Below are positions 8,901 to 18,438 of a stretch of DNA of 52,065 bases, in pieces. The first letter of the stretch is position 1. Each line of letters begins with the position of its first letter. A program made the translations under genes and the position numbers. This DNA comes from Shewanella sp. NFH-SH190041 (lineage in GTDB: Bacteria > Pseudomonadota > Gammaproteobacteria > Enterobacterales > Shewanellaceae): positions 1 to 52,065 of the forward strand of contig NZ_AP026071.1 in NCBI RefSeq assembly GCF_024363255.1, read 5' to 3'. The notes under the pieces are model-generated. The model was given only the letters and a program-made list of their open reading frames with translations, was not told the DNA's origin and ran no database searches.

Positions 8901-11900
8901 TCCATGCCGATTTCAATTAAATCGCCTTGCTCGGTGACTTCGTGAAACGACAATTCATCCACATCAGCCAAGCCAGTGCCATCACTATAATTAACAATAA
9001 ACATCGGCCGCACATACACAGTGCCGGGGCGGAAATGATTATGGCTATCACCCTCGCCGGTAATGTACCCCTCAAATACCTGCCATCCCTCCGCCGCTGC
9101 AATAGTTTGGCCCGAAATCGCGCAATACCTGTGCGAACCAGCACCACCTGTAATAGCGTTATAGTTACCATCCAAAGTGGCAACCCCACCATAAACACGG
9201 CGGCCTCCCGTACCATCGCTATGCTGACGCACCTTAAAGCGCAACTTATACCGCTTAGATGTATTAATGGGGAAAACAGCGGTACTAAAAACCCAATCAC
9301 TCCCTTGGATCCGCAATGCCTGCCTGCCATGTTCACCAGGCACCAAACTGAAAGCGGCAGCGTTACTGCTTTGTTCCAATGTCACCGATGATAACGAGCT
9401 ACCACTATAACGATCTGAATACCCTGCAAGCCCCCGCTCAAAAAAGAAATCAGGTTCTTGCTTGCGGTATAGCGCAGCCTGATTGGCGGCGGTCGCCTCG
9501 GCCGCCAATTTCGCCGCATCCGCTTTGGCCTGGGCATCAGCGGCAGCGGTTGAAATAGCAGTATCGCGGGCGGCATCCGCTTTGGCCTGAGCATCGGCAA
9601 TGGCCCGGGCTTCCTCGGCACTCACCACATTATCGGCATAGGCGCGGGCTTGGGTTTCCGCCAAATTCGCTTTGGCCAGCGCATACTGCTCTGCCGCCGC
9701 CTCGGCGGCATCGGCTTTAGCCTGCGCATCCGCTGCGGCAGTTGAAATGGCAGCATCGCGGGCGGCATCCGCTTTGGCCTGGGCATCGGCAATGGCCCGG
9801 GTTTCCTCAGCGCTCACCACATTATCGGCGTGGGCGCGGGCTTGGGTTTCTGCCAGATTGGCTTTGGCCAGCGCATACTGCTCTGCCGCCGCCTTGGCGG
9901 CATCGGCTTTGGCGGTGGCATCAGCGGCAGCAGTGGCTTCTGCAGCAGCGCGGGCGGCATCGGCTTTGGCCTGCGCATCAGCAATCGCCCGGGTTTCCTC
10001 AGCGCTCACCACGCCATCAGCATGGGCTTTTGCCTTGGTTTCTGCCAGATTGGCTTTGGCTAAGGCATATTGCTCTGCCGCTGCTTTGGCGGCATCCGCT
10101 TTGGCGGTGGCATCAGCGGCGGCCGTGGCTTCTGCTGCAGCTTGCGCGGCATCGGCTTTGGCCTGGGCATCTCGGGTTGTTTCTGTTTTTGGTAATAACG
10201 CTATTTCGTAAATCCGCCCCCAATCAGCAGTTGCACTGTTGTTATGGGCCACCTTCACCACGTTATCGGTTTTATCGTTTAAATACGCAGCTGGCACATC
10301 AAAAACTAACCAGGCATCAACAGCATCAGGGCCAGCAGCTAAGGAAATAAAATTATCATTAACAAAAATCTGGATTTGCCCCTCAAGATCATTTTGAAAA
10401 ATACGTACTTGCGTATCATTTTTATGCTCAACAAGAACTGGGGGGAATGTATAAGAAAAAGCAACTCCTGCCGCACCAATATAATCATTGACCCGATAAA
10501 GCCTTGCCGCATACCCGGCTTTAGATACTGCGGCATCGGCTTTGGCGGTGGCATCAGCGGCGGCGGTTGAAATGGCAGCATCGCGGGCGGCATCGGCTTT
10601 GGCCTGGGCATCGGCAATCGCCCGGGCTTCCTCGGCACTCACCACATTATCGGCGTGGGCGCGGGCTTGGGTTTCTGCCAGATTCGCTTTGGCCAGCGCA
10701 TATTGCTCTGCCGCTGCTTTGGCGGCATCTGCTTTGGCGGTGGCATCAGCGGCGGCCGTGGCTTCTGCTGCAGCGCGGGCGGCATCGGCTTTGGCCTGCG
10801 CATCGGCAATGGCCCGGGTTTCCTCAGCGCTCACCACATTATCGGCGTGGGCGCGGGCTTGGGTTTCTGCCAGATTCGCTTTGGCCAACGCATACTGCTC
10901 TGCCGCTGCCTTGGCGGCATCGGCTTTGGCGGTGGCATCAGCGGCAGCAGTGGCTTCTGCAGCAGCGCGGGCGGCATCGGCTTTGGCCTGGGCATCAGCA
11001 ATGGCCCGGGTTTCCTCAGCGCTCACCACGCCATCAGCATGGGCTTTGGCCTGGGTTTCTGCCAGATTGGCTTTGGCTAAGGCATATTCCTCAGCGGCTT
11101 GCTGGGCTGCAGTCGTCACAGGGTTCATAACCATAGGGGAAACGGCACCAAGCCAAGCAAACTCTGGCCCTAATGCCTGCCCTTGCTGCCACACATTTAA
11201 TTTTTCGCCAGTGTGATGCCAGACCCCCCGCATTTTTAACCCGATATAATGATCAGCAAGATCAGCATACAAGCGGATCAGCGTTTTTCCGTTTTCAACT
11301 GCATGAGTGACCACAAAGCCGGGTAAACTGTCCCCCTCCCCGATCAGATTGACCCTGTAATCCGTTACTGGGCTATGGCAGGCCACCGTTAAACTCACTT
11401 GAGCGTGACGATTCCAGCGATGATCAGGCCCATAATCCACCCGGCCACTAAACGTAAACCCTTGCCAATTCGCAGCAGCCTGAAATTCTGCCACCAAATA
11501 ACGATTACCAGGGGCTGTGCTCCCAAACACCATAACCGCTAAATTATGGGTCGCTCCCCGAGGGACATCCCCCCCACTAAACTGGCTGTATGTTTCAACC
11601 ATTGGGACGCTGGCAGCCTGCGCATTGGCCTGGGCAGCATTAGCCTTAACCTGTGCGCCCGCTGGGGTTTCACCACCAAGATCCCCGGCGTAAATGCCTT
11701 GCTGCATTAATTTAGATGCTGTCAGTAAATCATTACTGATCCCCGGGTTAGCTAATGCCTCTTTCAACCCCAACAGTGTGGTTTCACCACCAGGCAACAG
11801 CCCACCGATCAAGTTGTTAATAGCCACATCTTCGGCAGGAGTAAACACCGGCGGGATATCAGTTTGTACCATCGTCCAAACATAATCCTGCCAGTTTCCA

Positions 11901-14023
11901 CTTGGGGTACGGCTTCCCTTGTTATCCGCCACCCCCATAAACGCCTTACCTTTCCCAAGTGCGGCGCTGGTTGTAAATCCCGTACCCTGATCATCATCCG
12001 CCCAGGCATACCAACTGAATTTGTCATAGGTATCACCGATGAGATCCACGATACCGGTTTTATCGGCTGTGGTACTGGCTTCAACTGGGCCAAACCAGGT
12101 ACTGCTGCCCCGGTTATTAAAAGTACGCGCCCACAGGTAATATCGGGTATGGGGCCGTAAATCTAACCAATTGATCACTTTGCCGGTGCCAATCACCGGG
12201 GCCGCATTCAAATCATTATTAAGGCTACCTTTAACCTCAAACACGGTACTGGCGGCAATGTCACTGGATGTAAACGGGGCAATCGTTAAACTCAGCGCCC
12301 CGTAATCAACTTGCATCCCCACCACGCCCGCAGGCGCATCACTACCAACCGTAATCACTGCGGGGGTGTTACTTAAAAAACCAAAACTATTAATGGCCCA
12401 GACTTTAACGCTATAGGTGCCCATATCCAGCAACGGCAGATCATACTGGGGAATATCTGTCCCAGACTGATGCACCAGCCCGCCGTGACCATCAAACACC
12501 GCCACCCGGTAACGATAACCACTGTTATTACCCGGCGCGTCCCAATCCAGTTTTCCCTGATACACTGAGCCATCAGCGGCAGCCATAAACCGCAGATTCC
12601 CCACAGTCGGCACTTGGCGTGGATCGGGCATTTCAGAATTAGGGGTAAGATCCCGGGCCGTATAACTGCCCATATCGTAATCAAAGATTTCCGGCGCGGT
12701 TTCACGCAGTACCAGATCCACACCTTTACCATGCAGGTAGACGTAATCAATGACTTCAAATTCTTTGTTGTTTAACCCCAAACCCGGCACATTCAAGCGC
12801 ACCACCATACCAGGCCAGCACCGCTGACCCGCGCCCATTTTGGCCGGAAATTCGATAGTGAACCCGGCGCGACTGCGCTCAAGGTGTAATTTTGCCAGGC
12901 GCTGCGCTGTCCACGGCGAAATCACATAATCAAAATCAAGATCATGGTCAATGTATTCGCCCTGATCCTGCTGCCGGTAATAGCCACTCTCATAAGGCGG
13001 AAAATCAACCGACTGCCAATAATCCTCTGGGCTAATAAAAGTGCCACGAACCGCATTACACAAATCACTTTTGGGGGTAAAGGGGGATAAATTCAGATCA
13101 CCGCGCAAATCATCCTCGGTCAAGGTCGTAGACGCAGGGCCATAATAGGCACCGCCCTGCAGTACATACTGACCATGGGTGTAAATCAACTTACCTGCGC
13201 CAGCGGTTAATAACCCCTCCATAATACTCTGCGGGGTCTGATCACTGAGCCAAGTGCCATTAAGTGTATAGCGGCGCTCTGTTTGCCCGGGTTGGTATTC
13301 AACCTGTTCATCAGATAAATTCGCAGCGGCAATAAAACTGTCTAAATTAATTTCTTCATCATCACAGCCCACCCCGTTACCTAAACGCACATAATCAAGG
13401 CAACACAACGCCCAATTGTCGCTATATTTCCAACTGCCGGGATCCGTGGCGCTTTGTGTGCTATCACGGGGATCCCACACCCGTTTCCCGCGCACTAACG
13501 CTTTAACATTAGGGATGCCAGAGGGATAAATATCTCTGTTATGTTTAAGCCCCACCACGATATAAGTTAATCCACGGCCAATATGCTGATCAGTCCAACT
13601 ATTAAATTTACTGGTCATAATGCTAGATGCAGCAAGTTGGCGACCATCATAAAAAGTCATCGTCAAATGACCGGCATATTTGCTGTCGTAGCCATCCGCC
13701 TCTGACCAAGCAATATCATCATCAATTTTCAGCAATTCACAGCCATCTGTCTCATGGCCACATAAGGCGATAACCAGGTAAAGCCATTCCCGGTCACTGC
13801 CGCTTTCACCGGCAAACATCAACGGCCCGGCAACCATGGCGCGGCCATAGATCCCCCGGTGCGGTTCATTCGATGAGCGAACAACCTGCTGCTGATTAAA
13901 CTGCGAGTTAGGCGACCCCCCAGCAGACGGGGCCATAATCATGGCCACACCACTGGCCAGCAAGCCAGCCACCGCAATAATTTCAACCCAATATAAAGTC
14001 ACAAACGCAACAACAGCAGGCAT
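5981..14023 (-). CDS. J: Tail tip host-specificity protein J (central fibre)
   Basis: 2680 aa, about twice the length of lambda J. It is the receptor-binding tip of the tail. Residues of about 1-520 resemble the lambda J hub, followed by fibronectin-III-like segments to about 690. A 64-aa unit (192 bp of DNA) rich in A, K, E and D occurs ten times in three coiled-coil blocks (about 975-1165, 1285-1515, 1715-1980). The blocks are separated by two beta-sandwich, carbohydrate-binding-like inserts. Residues of about 1980-2680 form the variable tip. The start at 14023 follows GGGAGGTG and overlaps the previous stop (TAATG). The near-identical 192-bp units invite unequal recombination and so length variation. 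Confidence 0.9.
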   Translation of the reverse strand: MPAVVAFVTLYWVEIIAVAGLLASGVAMIMAPSAGGSPNSQFNQQQVVRSSNEPHRGIYGRAMVAGPLMFAGESGSDREWLYLVIALCGHETDGCELLKIDDDIAWSEADGYDSKYAGHLTMTFYDGRQLAASSIMTSKFNSWTDQHIGRGLTYIVVGLKHNRDIYPSGIPNVKALVRGKRVWDPRDSTQSATDPGSWKYSDNWALCCLDYVRLGNGVGCDDEEINLDSFIAAANLSDEQVEYQPGQTERRYTLNGTWLSDQTPQSIMEGLLTAGAGKLIYTHGQYVLQGGAYYGPASTTLTEDDLRGDLNLSPFTPKSDLCNAVRGTFISPEDYWQSVDFPPYESGYYRQQDQGEYIDHDLDFDYVISPWTAQRLAKLHLERSRAGFTIEFPAKMGAGQRCWPGMVVRLNVPGLGLNNKEFEVIDYVYLHGKGVDLVLRETAPEIFDYDMGSYTARDLTPNSEMPDPRQVPTVGNLRFMAAADGSVYQGKLDWDAPGNNSGYRYRVAVFDGHGGLVHQSGTDIPQYDLPLLDMGTYSVKVWAINSFGFLSNTPAVITVGSDAPAGVVGMQVDYGALSLTIAPFTSSDIAASTVFEVKGSLNNDLNAAPVIGTGKVINWLDLRPHTRYYLWARTFNNRGSSTWFGPVEASTTADKTGIVDLIGDTYDKFSWYAWADDDQGTGFTTSAALGKGKAFMGVADNKGSRTPSGNWQDYVWTMVQTDIPPVFTPAEDVAINNLIGGLLPGGETTLLGLKEALANPGISNDLLTASKLMQQGIYAGDLGGETPAGAQVKANAAQANAQAASVPMVETYSQFSGGDVPRGATHNLAVMVFGSTAPGNRYLVAEFQAAANWQGFTFSGRVDYGPDHRWNRHAQVSLTVACHSPVTDYRVNLIGEGDSLPGFVVTHAVENGKTLIRLYADLADHYIGLKMRGVWHHTGEKLNVWQQGQALGPEFAWLGAVSPMVMNPVTTAAQQAAEEYALAKANLAETQAKAHADGVVSAEETRAIADAQAKADAARAAAEATAAADATAKADAAKAAAEQYALAKANLAETQARAHADNVVSAEETRAIADAQAKADAARAAAEATAAADATAKADAAKAAAEQYALAKANLAETQARAHADNVVSAEEARAIADAQAKADAARDAAISTAAADATAKADAAVSKAGYAARLYRVNDYIGAAGVAFSYTFPPVLVEHKNDTQVRIFQNDLEGQIQIFVNDNFISLAAGPDAVDAWLVFDVPAAYLNDKTDNVVKVAHNNSATADWGRIYEIALLPKTETTRDAQAKADAAQAAAEATAAADATAKADAAKAAAEQYALAKANLAETKAKAHADGVVSAEETRAIADAQAKADAARAAAEATAAADATAKADAAKAAAEQYALAKANLAETQARAHADNVVSAEETRAIADAQAKADAARDAAISTAAADAQAKADAAEAAAEQYALAKANLAETQARAYADNVVSAEEARAIADAQAKADAARDTAISTAAADAQAKADAAKLAAEATAANQAALYRKQEPDFFFERGLAGYSDRYSGSSLSSVTLEQSSNAAAFSLVPGEHGRQALRIQGSDWVFSTAVFPINTSKRYKLRFKVRQHSDGTGGRRVYGGVATLDGNYNAITGGAGSHRYCAISGQTIAAAEGWQVFEGYITGEGDSHNHFRPGTVYVRPMFIVNYSDGTGLADVDELSFHEVTEQGDLIEIGMETVIGAQSKADAAKLAAEEYALAKANLAETQARAHADNVVSAEEARAIADAQAKADAARAAAEATAAADATAKADAAKLAAEQYALAKANLAETQAKAHADGVVSAEEARAIADAQAKADAAQAAAEATAAADATAKADAAKAAAEQYALAKANLAETQARAHADNVVSAEEARAIADAQAKADAARAAAEATAAADATAKADAAKAAAEQYALAKANLAETQARAHADNVVSAEEARAIADAQAKANAARDAAISTAAADATAKADAASKAAVSYANYIVDAGFSQPFVNGLPVSLVGAGGPLPSSQLTFGADLNADWKLGYGGQTAWVMQGNPVGSDENNIYNEIHTERFAVTAGQRVGFSIYTGAHRCKIAAFIYWFDSAGNVVGYTPLDYNNAELSGGRNLSGYKRLESYGDAPVGAVSFCGILRKHDTKVGENSSYLFYVMPQLSFWGRDQTIAPEWCVGQISPTAEQLGAETPAGAQSKIDDRITATDVERLRHVSDVGGLPFYWKLRIYGESNKYYPVIFFGGNQDVARQIKIWRRYNEHGPDDWHTATHKGALMLHWQGNFGGWGGATYTERLVDFSEQYCNLLANCHIGIHLMGYVFFLRGGGPGGADYHFASDQAAGPTVYYNQELVYDHPNNGYDVYAPAPLTSLNHESIAQLIVGNSHFGNLLGYTGQFDQLKARLANFGGLTAETIHADTALINKLVGSSALFNELMARLAVFGGVRANSIAADAIEGRHIKAGEKLQSPVIEGGKLQLIGSGHMKVQASSPFGPDNLIEWYGPRLLLGSDPNWSLLSKANAITYLGDDGSAYFGGSLSSGTYHNSLATTLASVYSSNSYPVTLGPFGTRGRSKRLVVSYYLSADSYYSGACSAGARNPSLSWVLERSTNGGASWQTMTSGTFNGTTSQYYDGEFRRCEVTEFCSDSTTFTDNTTTTSNLMYRIKTTSHVRHHATANVNSQKLSLTCTEE
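8105..11105 (-). repeat. 192-bp tandem repeats inside gene J, three blocks
   Basis: The codons for a VVSAEE motif recur at intervals of exactly 192 bp (cttcc landmarks at 8194, 8386, 8578 and 8770). Blocks lie at about 8105-8880, 9480-10170 and 10530-11105 and are separated by unique sequence. The translated unit is a 64-residue alanine-rich coiled coil; ten copies are present. The strong codon bias here also creates long open frames on the opposite strand, which are not genes. Confidence 0.9.
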
Positions 14024-14436
14024 TACACCTCCCAGGCGGCAATGGCCGCAGATAAAGGCACAGTCACTAAACCGCCCGCGCCGGTGGCGATTACCCCGTG
14101 CTGCCACACAATACCGGCGCACTGTCGCCCGTCATTCATGATCACAGCGACATCCCCCCGGCGGGCTTTCAAGGTTTCAGTTAACGGTTCTTGACCCAGC
14201 AAATGGCTGATTAAGCCGCACAAATCACCATAAGGCTGGATCAGCTTTAACGCGCCAGCGCTGCTGTGGTACTGGAATCGCAGCGCTTCGGCATAATCAT
14301 GCCCCGTCATTTCAACCACAGCATCTGCAGCCATTAATGCACAATCCCACTCCCCCCAACTAAAAGGGCGGGTCGAATTTTGGGCAAAAAAATGGCCCAA
14401 CAATGTGGGCCAATTCTCTTGTCTTGTCAGTTTCAT
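14023..14436 (-). CDS. Tail assembly cysteine peptidase-like protein (lambda K position)
   Basis: 137 aa. The pattern WGEWDCALMAADAV (about residues 28-41) places a cysteine at the start of a helix, and a later HGVIATG (about 116-122) supplies a histidine, as in NlpC/P60-like folds. It sits between the minor tail protein and J, where lambda encodes K (peptidase) and I. It is shorter than lambda K and lacks a metal-peptidase half, so it may act only in tail-tip assembly. Confidence 0.65.
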   Translation of the reverse strand: MKLTRQENWPTLLGHFFAQNSTRPFSWGEWDCALMAADAVVEMTGHDYAEALRFQYHSSAGALKLIQPYGDLCGLISHLLGQEPLTETLKARRGDVAVIMNDGRQCAGIVWQHGVIATGAGGLVTVPLSAAIAAWEV

Positions 14437-14442
14437 CCTTTG

Positions 14443-15060
14443 CTACCTCAATCGCTGCGGGCCGCCGGGACGTTCCCGGCCACCACCGCCACCACCGCCC
14501 TGATAACGATATGGCACTCCCCACTGAATCGGGCGCTCAACCATCTGCGGGGCAAAATCACAAAACTTATCACCCGGATAGCGGGCCTCTTGATCAGCAG
14601 AGCTATACCGCTTTGCTCTTACCCGGCTCCAATCTTCAAACCGACTGGACACCTGCACATCAATAGTGTTGGTATTACCATAGCGCAGAGGCATCCCCAC
14701 AATACGCCCTTTAAATCGCAACTGAGCGGCGATCAACTGATAATGTTCATCCAGCATTCCCATGAAAATTTTTACTTCACACCCCATATAGTTGACATTC
14801 ATCGCGGTATGCAGCATCGCCGGATCAAGTGATGATAATGTCAGGCTTAACTTGTGGGGTTGAACCGTGCCATTTTCTTTCACCTGGCCAATTTTTCCCG
14901 CCCCGCCCACCGGCAAATAAATTTCATTTTGGAATGGCAGCTCAATGACATGGCTGTTTACCCGCAACACACCATCAGGTAGCGCCATGCGTATCAGCAA
15001 CACCGGCCGCTTATTGGATTTCTCATACTCAGCCAGTAACTGGGCATTTTCATCAATCAT
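14443..15060 (-). CDS. Minor tail protein (lambda L position)
   Basis: 205 aa. Predominantly beta-strand-like (PVLLIRMALPDGVLRV; HKLSLTLSSLDPAML) with a glycine-rich C-terminus containing a run of G residues. The start overlaps the previous stop (ATGA). Position between the upstream minor tail gene and the K-like gene suggests a tail-tip hub component. It lacks an obvious cysteine cluster of the kind that lambda L uses to bind an Fe-S cluster, so orthology to L is not certain. Confidence 0.65.
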   Translation of the reverse strand: MIDENAQLLAEYEKSNKRPVLLIRMALPDGVLRVNSHVIELPFQNEIYLPVGGAGKIGQVKENGTVQPHKLSLTLSSLDPAMLHTAMNVNYMGCEVKIFMGMLDEHYQLIAAQLRFKGRIVGMPLRYGNTNTIDVQVSSRFEDWSRVRAKRYSSADQEARYPGDKFCDFAPQMVERPIQWGVPYRYQGGGGGGGRERPGGPQRLR

Positions 15061-15653
15061 ACGGCCTCCACAATGGCCAGCTTAATTTTGCTGTCTTTAT
15101 TTTGCCGCAACGAAAACGCCCCCTGCTTATCATCTTTTAAGCGAAATATACCCTGGGCATTGTCATAAACCACGACCTCACCGGCCTGGACAACGTGACG
15201 CAATGGCGGCTCAAACGTTAACACCCCTTTGCCCAAGCTATCGATCTTGCAACTATCCACCACCATCACCAACTGGTTGTTAATGGATACCCAGTCGCCA
15301 TAATCAAATGCGGTTGTGCTTGGGGTCGCCCCCGATAGCTTGACCTGCGCCCCATAGCTGTTATTTTCCGCAATCACAATCTTACCGGCGGGCTGGCCCT
15401 GATGCTGCAGAAAAAAATAATGGGGCATAAAAAACCGCCCGGCGGCACCCCGTAATTTAGTAATCCAAGCCGTAATCAAGCGGATTTCAGCGGGGCTGGG
15501 GTTATCCCACTGGATATGCCCTTCCAATCGAGCGCCACCCATTTCCAGCGTTTCAGTCACCCGGTTCACAGGGGATTCATTCACCGCAGTATGAAATAAG
15601 GTATGTAACCGGATTTCAGATGGTGTCACCGGCGGCTTGCTGTGTATTGCCAT
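15057..15653 (-). CDS. Minor tail protein (lambda M-like position)
   Basis: 198 aa, mostly beta structure, with no signal peptide. RBS AAGGA precedes the ATG. It follows the tape measure gene, as tail-tip (distal tail) proteins do in siphoviruses. The N-terminal part (SEIRLHTLFHTAVNES) and the WDNPSPAEIRLITAWI segment look like those of lambdoid tail-tip proteins. Function is assigned from position. Confidence 0.6.
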   Translation of the reverse strand: MAIHSKPPVTPSEIRLHTLFHTAVNESPVNRVTETLEMGGARLEGHIQWDNPSPAEIRLITAWITKLRGAAGRFFMPHYFFLQHQGQPAGKIVIAENNSYGAQVKLSGATPSTTAFDYGDWVSINNQLVMVVDSCKIDSLGKGVLTFEPPLRHVVQAGEVVVYDNAQGIFRLKDDKQGAFSLRQNKDSKIKLAIVEAV

Positions 15654-15658
15654 AATCC

Positions 15659-18109
15659 TTATGCCCCCAAGGTACGGCGGATTTTTCCCCGCTCCTGAAA
15701 ATCAGTTAACACCATGTTATATGCTCCCATTGCAATATCTTCCCCCACCGCCTCTAACCGTTCCTCAACGCCAGCCTCTGCCCCTCTGGCGTCAATGTTG
15801 ATCTCAAGAAAAAACTGATTGCCACCACCGCCACTAAACTGGCTGAGGGTTCGATTGGGACTGATAGAACCGCTGGCGGGAATATTCAGAATTTCAGGGC
15901 CGTTTTCACCTACCAGGTAGTTATAACCACCCAGTACCGGGCCGCCAAACTCGCGGGCACCGGCAACCTGCGCAACCCCTTGGGCCATAATCATGGCCGC
16001 ATTTAAATAGCCCCAATTACGCATTACCTCACCGGCCGCCACAGCTTTAGCTGTGAGTGCGCCAGTGGGATCCGTACCTGGCGGGGGAGTCTGCGCCGCC
16101 GTCACCTGAGTCGCCATTAAATTAGCCTGCATCACCGCTTGAGCGGCCAGCATAGCCTGCTGCCCTAAAATGGCAGCGGCCCACAGCCCAGTACCTTCTT
16201 TGGTTGAAGCGGCAATCAATGCCAGCCCCCGGGCAGCTGTTTGCTGTTCAAACCGTTCGCGCAATTGGGTAGAGCGGCGCTGCTGCACATCCATCATCTT
16301 CCATTTGCGCATTTCTAATTTCAGCTCGGCCGCGCTGGCATTCTCAATCTTAGCCATGCGCTGATCACGCAAGGCCATCAGCTGATCCTCAAACGCTTGC
16401 GCTGCCGCTAATTGCGACTCAAACCCCAGTGCCTGCAAATCCTGCTCTGACAACTGAAAAGCAGCCAATTGTTCCAGTTCTTGCTGGTACATGCTTTCGG
16501 CCAGTTCCATGGCAACTAGCTTGTTATCCGCCAGTGCCTGCTGCGCTAACTGTTCTCGGGCCGCTTTTTCTGCCGCCCGCTGGTCAATCTGTTGCAGTTC
16601 TTGCTGGTATTGATCCGATGCCAATGCGTTATAGGCTTGACGCAGCTGGGCAACACTTTCAAAGCCTCGGCGGCGTAGCTCAACCTCTGATACTGTGAGG
16701 GTTTTAATATCTTCCAGCTGCTTGTCATAACTCAGTTTGGCTTTATCTTTTGCAGCCAATAGCTGATTGTCTAACATGTTCAGGCGGCGTAAGCCTATTT
16801 TCTGTTCTTTAGCCAACGCCTCATTAGCCAACCGCTCAGCCTCTGCCTTAGCCTCAGCCTGGCGCAGCTTCTCAGTAGCCATTTGCTGGTCATACACTTT
16901 TTTCGCTTCGATCCGAGCGTCATTAACAGCTTTAACGGCCTTGGCCTGCTGTTGTTCAATCGACAACTTTTTAGCAGCTAAAGCGATAATGCTTTGCTGG
17001 GATGCCTTGATCTTTTCCTTAACATGATGCTCTGCCACACCGTATGACTGGCTTTTTTGAGCAATGGCTTGCAACTCTTTTAACTTATTCTTTTGGTGCG
17101 TTAACGCTTTATCTGCAGCATCTAACTGGCCATTAACCGCTAGCCACTGCTGACTTAGTAATGCCACTGCCTCTGCAGGTTCAGGGCTTTTTAATGCCTC
17201 ATTGGCCCTTTCCATCCCCCGGGCCATGCGATCCACAATAGATTTAGTCGCCTTCGCTAAGCCAGATTCTTTCCCCGTGGTATTAAGCAAGGTTTCCCAG
17301 CGCTGCCCTAATGTGTCCCAACTGCCCGCCAGTCCTTGCGCGGCAGCCTGCGCTGCGCCGCCCATCTGGTCAGTCAGTACCTGCAAAATCACGCCTTGCG
17401 CCTCCGCCAACTGATTAGTTGACATCAGGCTTTCAATTAATTCTTTCTGTTTATGAGAAAATGTCACCCCAACCCGAGATAGCGATGTTAACCCCGAGAT
17501 AGGATCTTCCAAGGCTTTACCCAACTGCACCGCTGAGGATTTCACATCTTGCTTAAACACCTGGGCCAAATCTTGCGACAGATACAAGGCGCGGTTAAAG
17601 GTATCACCACTGATGCTCTTAAAGGTCAGCAACGCCCCGCTGGCCTGTTGCATACCTTCCACACTGGCCAACGTATTTAATGCCACTTCCTCAGATAACG
17701 CCTGGATCTCTTTTGCGGTTTTCCCGCTGGCGTAACCTGTGGCCCGTAATAGCTGCTCATTGGCCAGCTGGCTGGTTTCCCAGCGCTCATAAACCCGCAC
17801 CGCCTCAGTGAGCACCATAATGGCAGCCGTAACCCCAGCGGTCACAGCTAACTGCGCCGCGCCAACACGCCCAAGACCAGCAGAAATACTGCTCAACTGG
17901 CCGGACACGGAATTTAATGGGCCAAGGAAAATTGCTGTGTTGTTCGCCGCTTCCTGAAACGTTTTAGATAGTTTTTCATTTCGATCAGCCGCCTTCTTTG
18001 AGTGGCGGTTGTAGTCTCGCAGTTTGCGCTTTGCCGCTTCCATTTCACTGATCAATTCAGCATTGTCAGCGCCTAACTTAATGACAAATGCGCCCACTTT
18101 TTGAGTCAT
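15659..18109 (-). CDS. Tail tape measure protein
   Basis: 816 aa, close to lambda gpH (853 aa). It sets tail length and is threaded through the tail tube. Long helical stretches rich in A, Q, E and K cover residues of about 300-620. Hydrophobic segments near residues 80-105 and 640-690 are typical of the class. The glycine-rich end (FSGGGGNQFFLEINIDARGA) also matches lambdoid tape measures. It overlaps the preceding T frame (ATGA). Confidence 0.88.
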   Translation of the reverse strand: MTQKVGAFVIKLGADNAELISEMEAAKRKLRDYNRHSKKAADRNEKLSKTFQEAANNTAIFLGPLNSVSGQLSSISAGLGRVGAAQLAVTAGVTAAIMVLTEAVRVYERWETSQLANEQLLRATGYASGKTAKEIQALSEEVALNTLASVEGMQQASGALLTFKSISGDTFNRALYLSQDLAQVFKQDVKSSAVQLGKALEDPISGLTSLSRVGVTFSHKQKELIESLMSTNQLAEAQGVILQVLTDQMGGAAQAAAQGLAGSWDTLGQRWETLLNTTGKESGLAKATKSIVDRMARGMERANEALKSPEPAEAVALLSQQWLAVNGQLDAADKALTHQKNKLKELQAIAQKSQSYGVAEHHVKEKIKASQQSIIALAAKKLSIEQQQAKAVKAVNDARIEAKKVYDQQMATEKLRQAEAKAEAERLANEALAKEQKIGLRRLNMLDNQLLAAKDKAKLSYDKQLEDIKTLTVSEVELRRRGFESVAQLRQAYNALASDQYQQELQQIDQRAAEKAAREQLAQQALADNKLVAMELAESMYQQELEQLAAFQLSEQDLQALGFESQLAAAQAFEDQLMALRDQRMAKIENASAAELKLEMRKWKMMDVQQRRSTQLRERFEQQTAARGLALIAASTKEGTGLWAAAILGQQAMLAAQAVMQANLMATQVTAAQTPPPGTDPTGALTAKAVAAGEVMRNWGYLNAAMIMAQGVAQVAGAREFGGPVLGGYNYLVGENGPEILNIPASGSISPNRTLSQFSGGGGNQFFLEINIDARGAEAGVEERLEAVGEDIAMGAYNMVLTDFQERGKIRRTLGA

Positions 18110-18438
18110 GAATTACCATCCTTTCGGTTTACACCAACCATGCCGCCCATTTTGGCCTTAATGCTTTGCCAAGCAGCCTCGGGTACAGGTTTGGGGGTAA
18201 AATAGATATCCACCTCATCAGGCGATATTGGTTGCTTTGAATGCAGATTAACCAGCAATGCTAACAACTGATTACCATAGTAACGCTCTGGCACTTTCCA
18301 CCACGGGCGGCCCACCAAATGATCATGCCAGCGATCAAACTCTGACACGGGCATTTCTGCCAACATCTGATGCACATCAAGGCGCTGAAATTTCAGCGCC
18401 AAGTCATAGGCAAAATCAAAGCCGGGCCGCCTTACTCT
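18106..18438 (-). CDS. T-frame extension of the G-GT tail assembly chaperone
   Basis: This frame has no good start; the first possible codon is TTG at 18402 without a ribosome binding site. It is open back to the slippery site at 18438-18444, so it is most likely read only after a -1 frameshift from the G gene. That would give a GT fusion of about 241 aa. The T part (110 aa) has the pattern WHDHLVGRPWWKVPERYY, and chaperones of this type recruit the tape measure and tube proteins. Confidence 0.75.
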   Translation of the reverse strand, partial: RVRRPGFDFAYDLALKFQRLDVHQMLAEMPVSEFDRWHDHLVGRPWWKVPERYYGNQLLALLVNLHSKQPISPDEVDIYFTPKPVPEAAWQSIKAKMGGMVGVNRKDGNS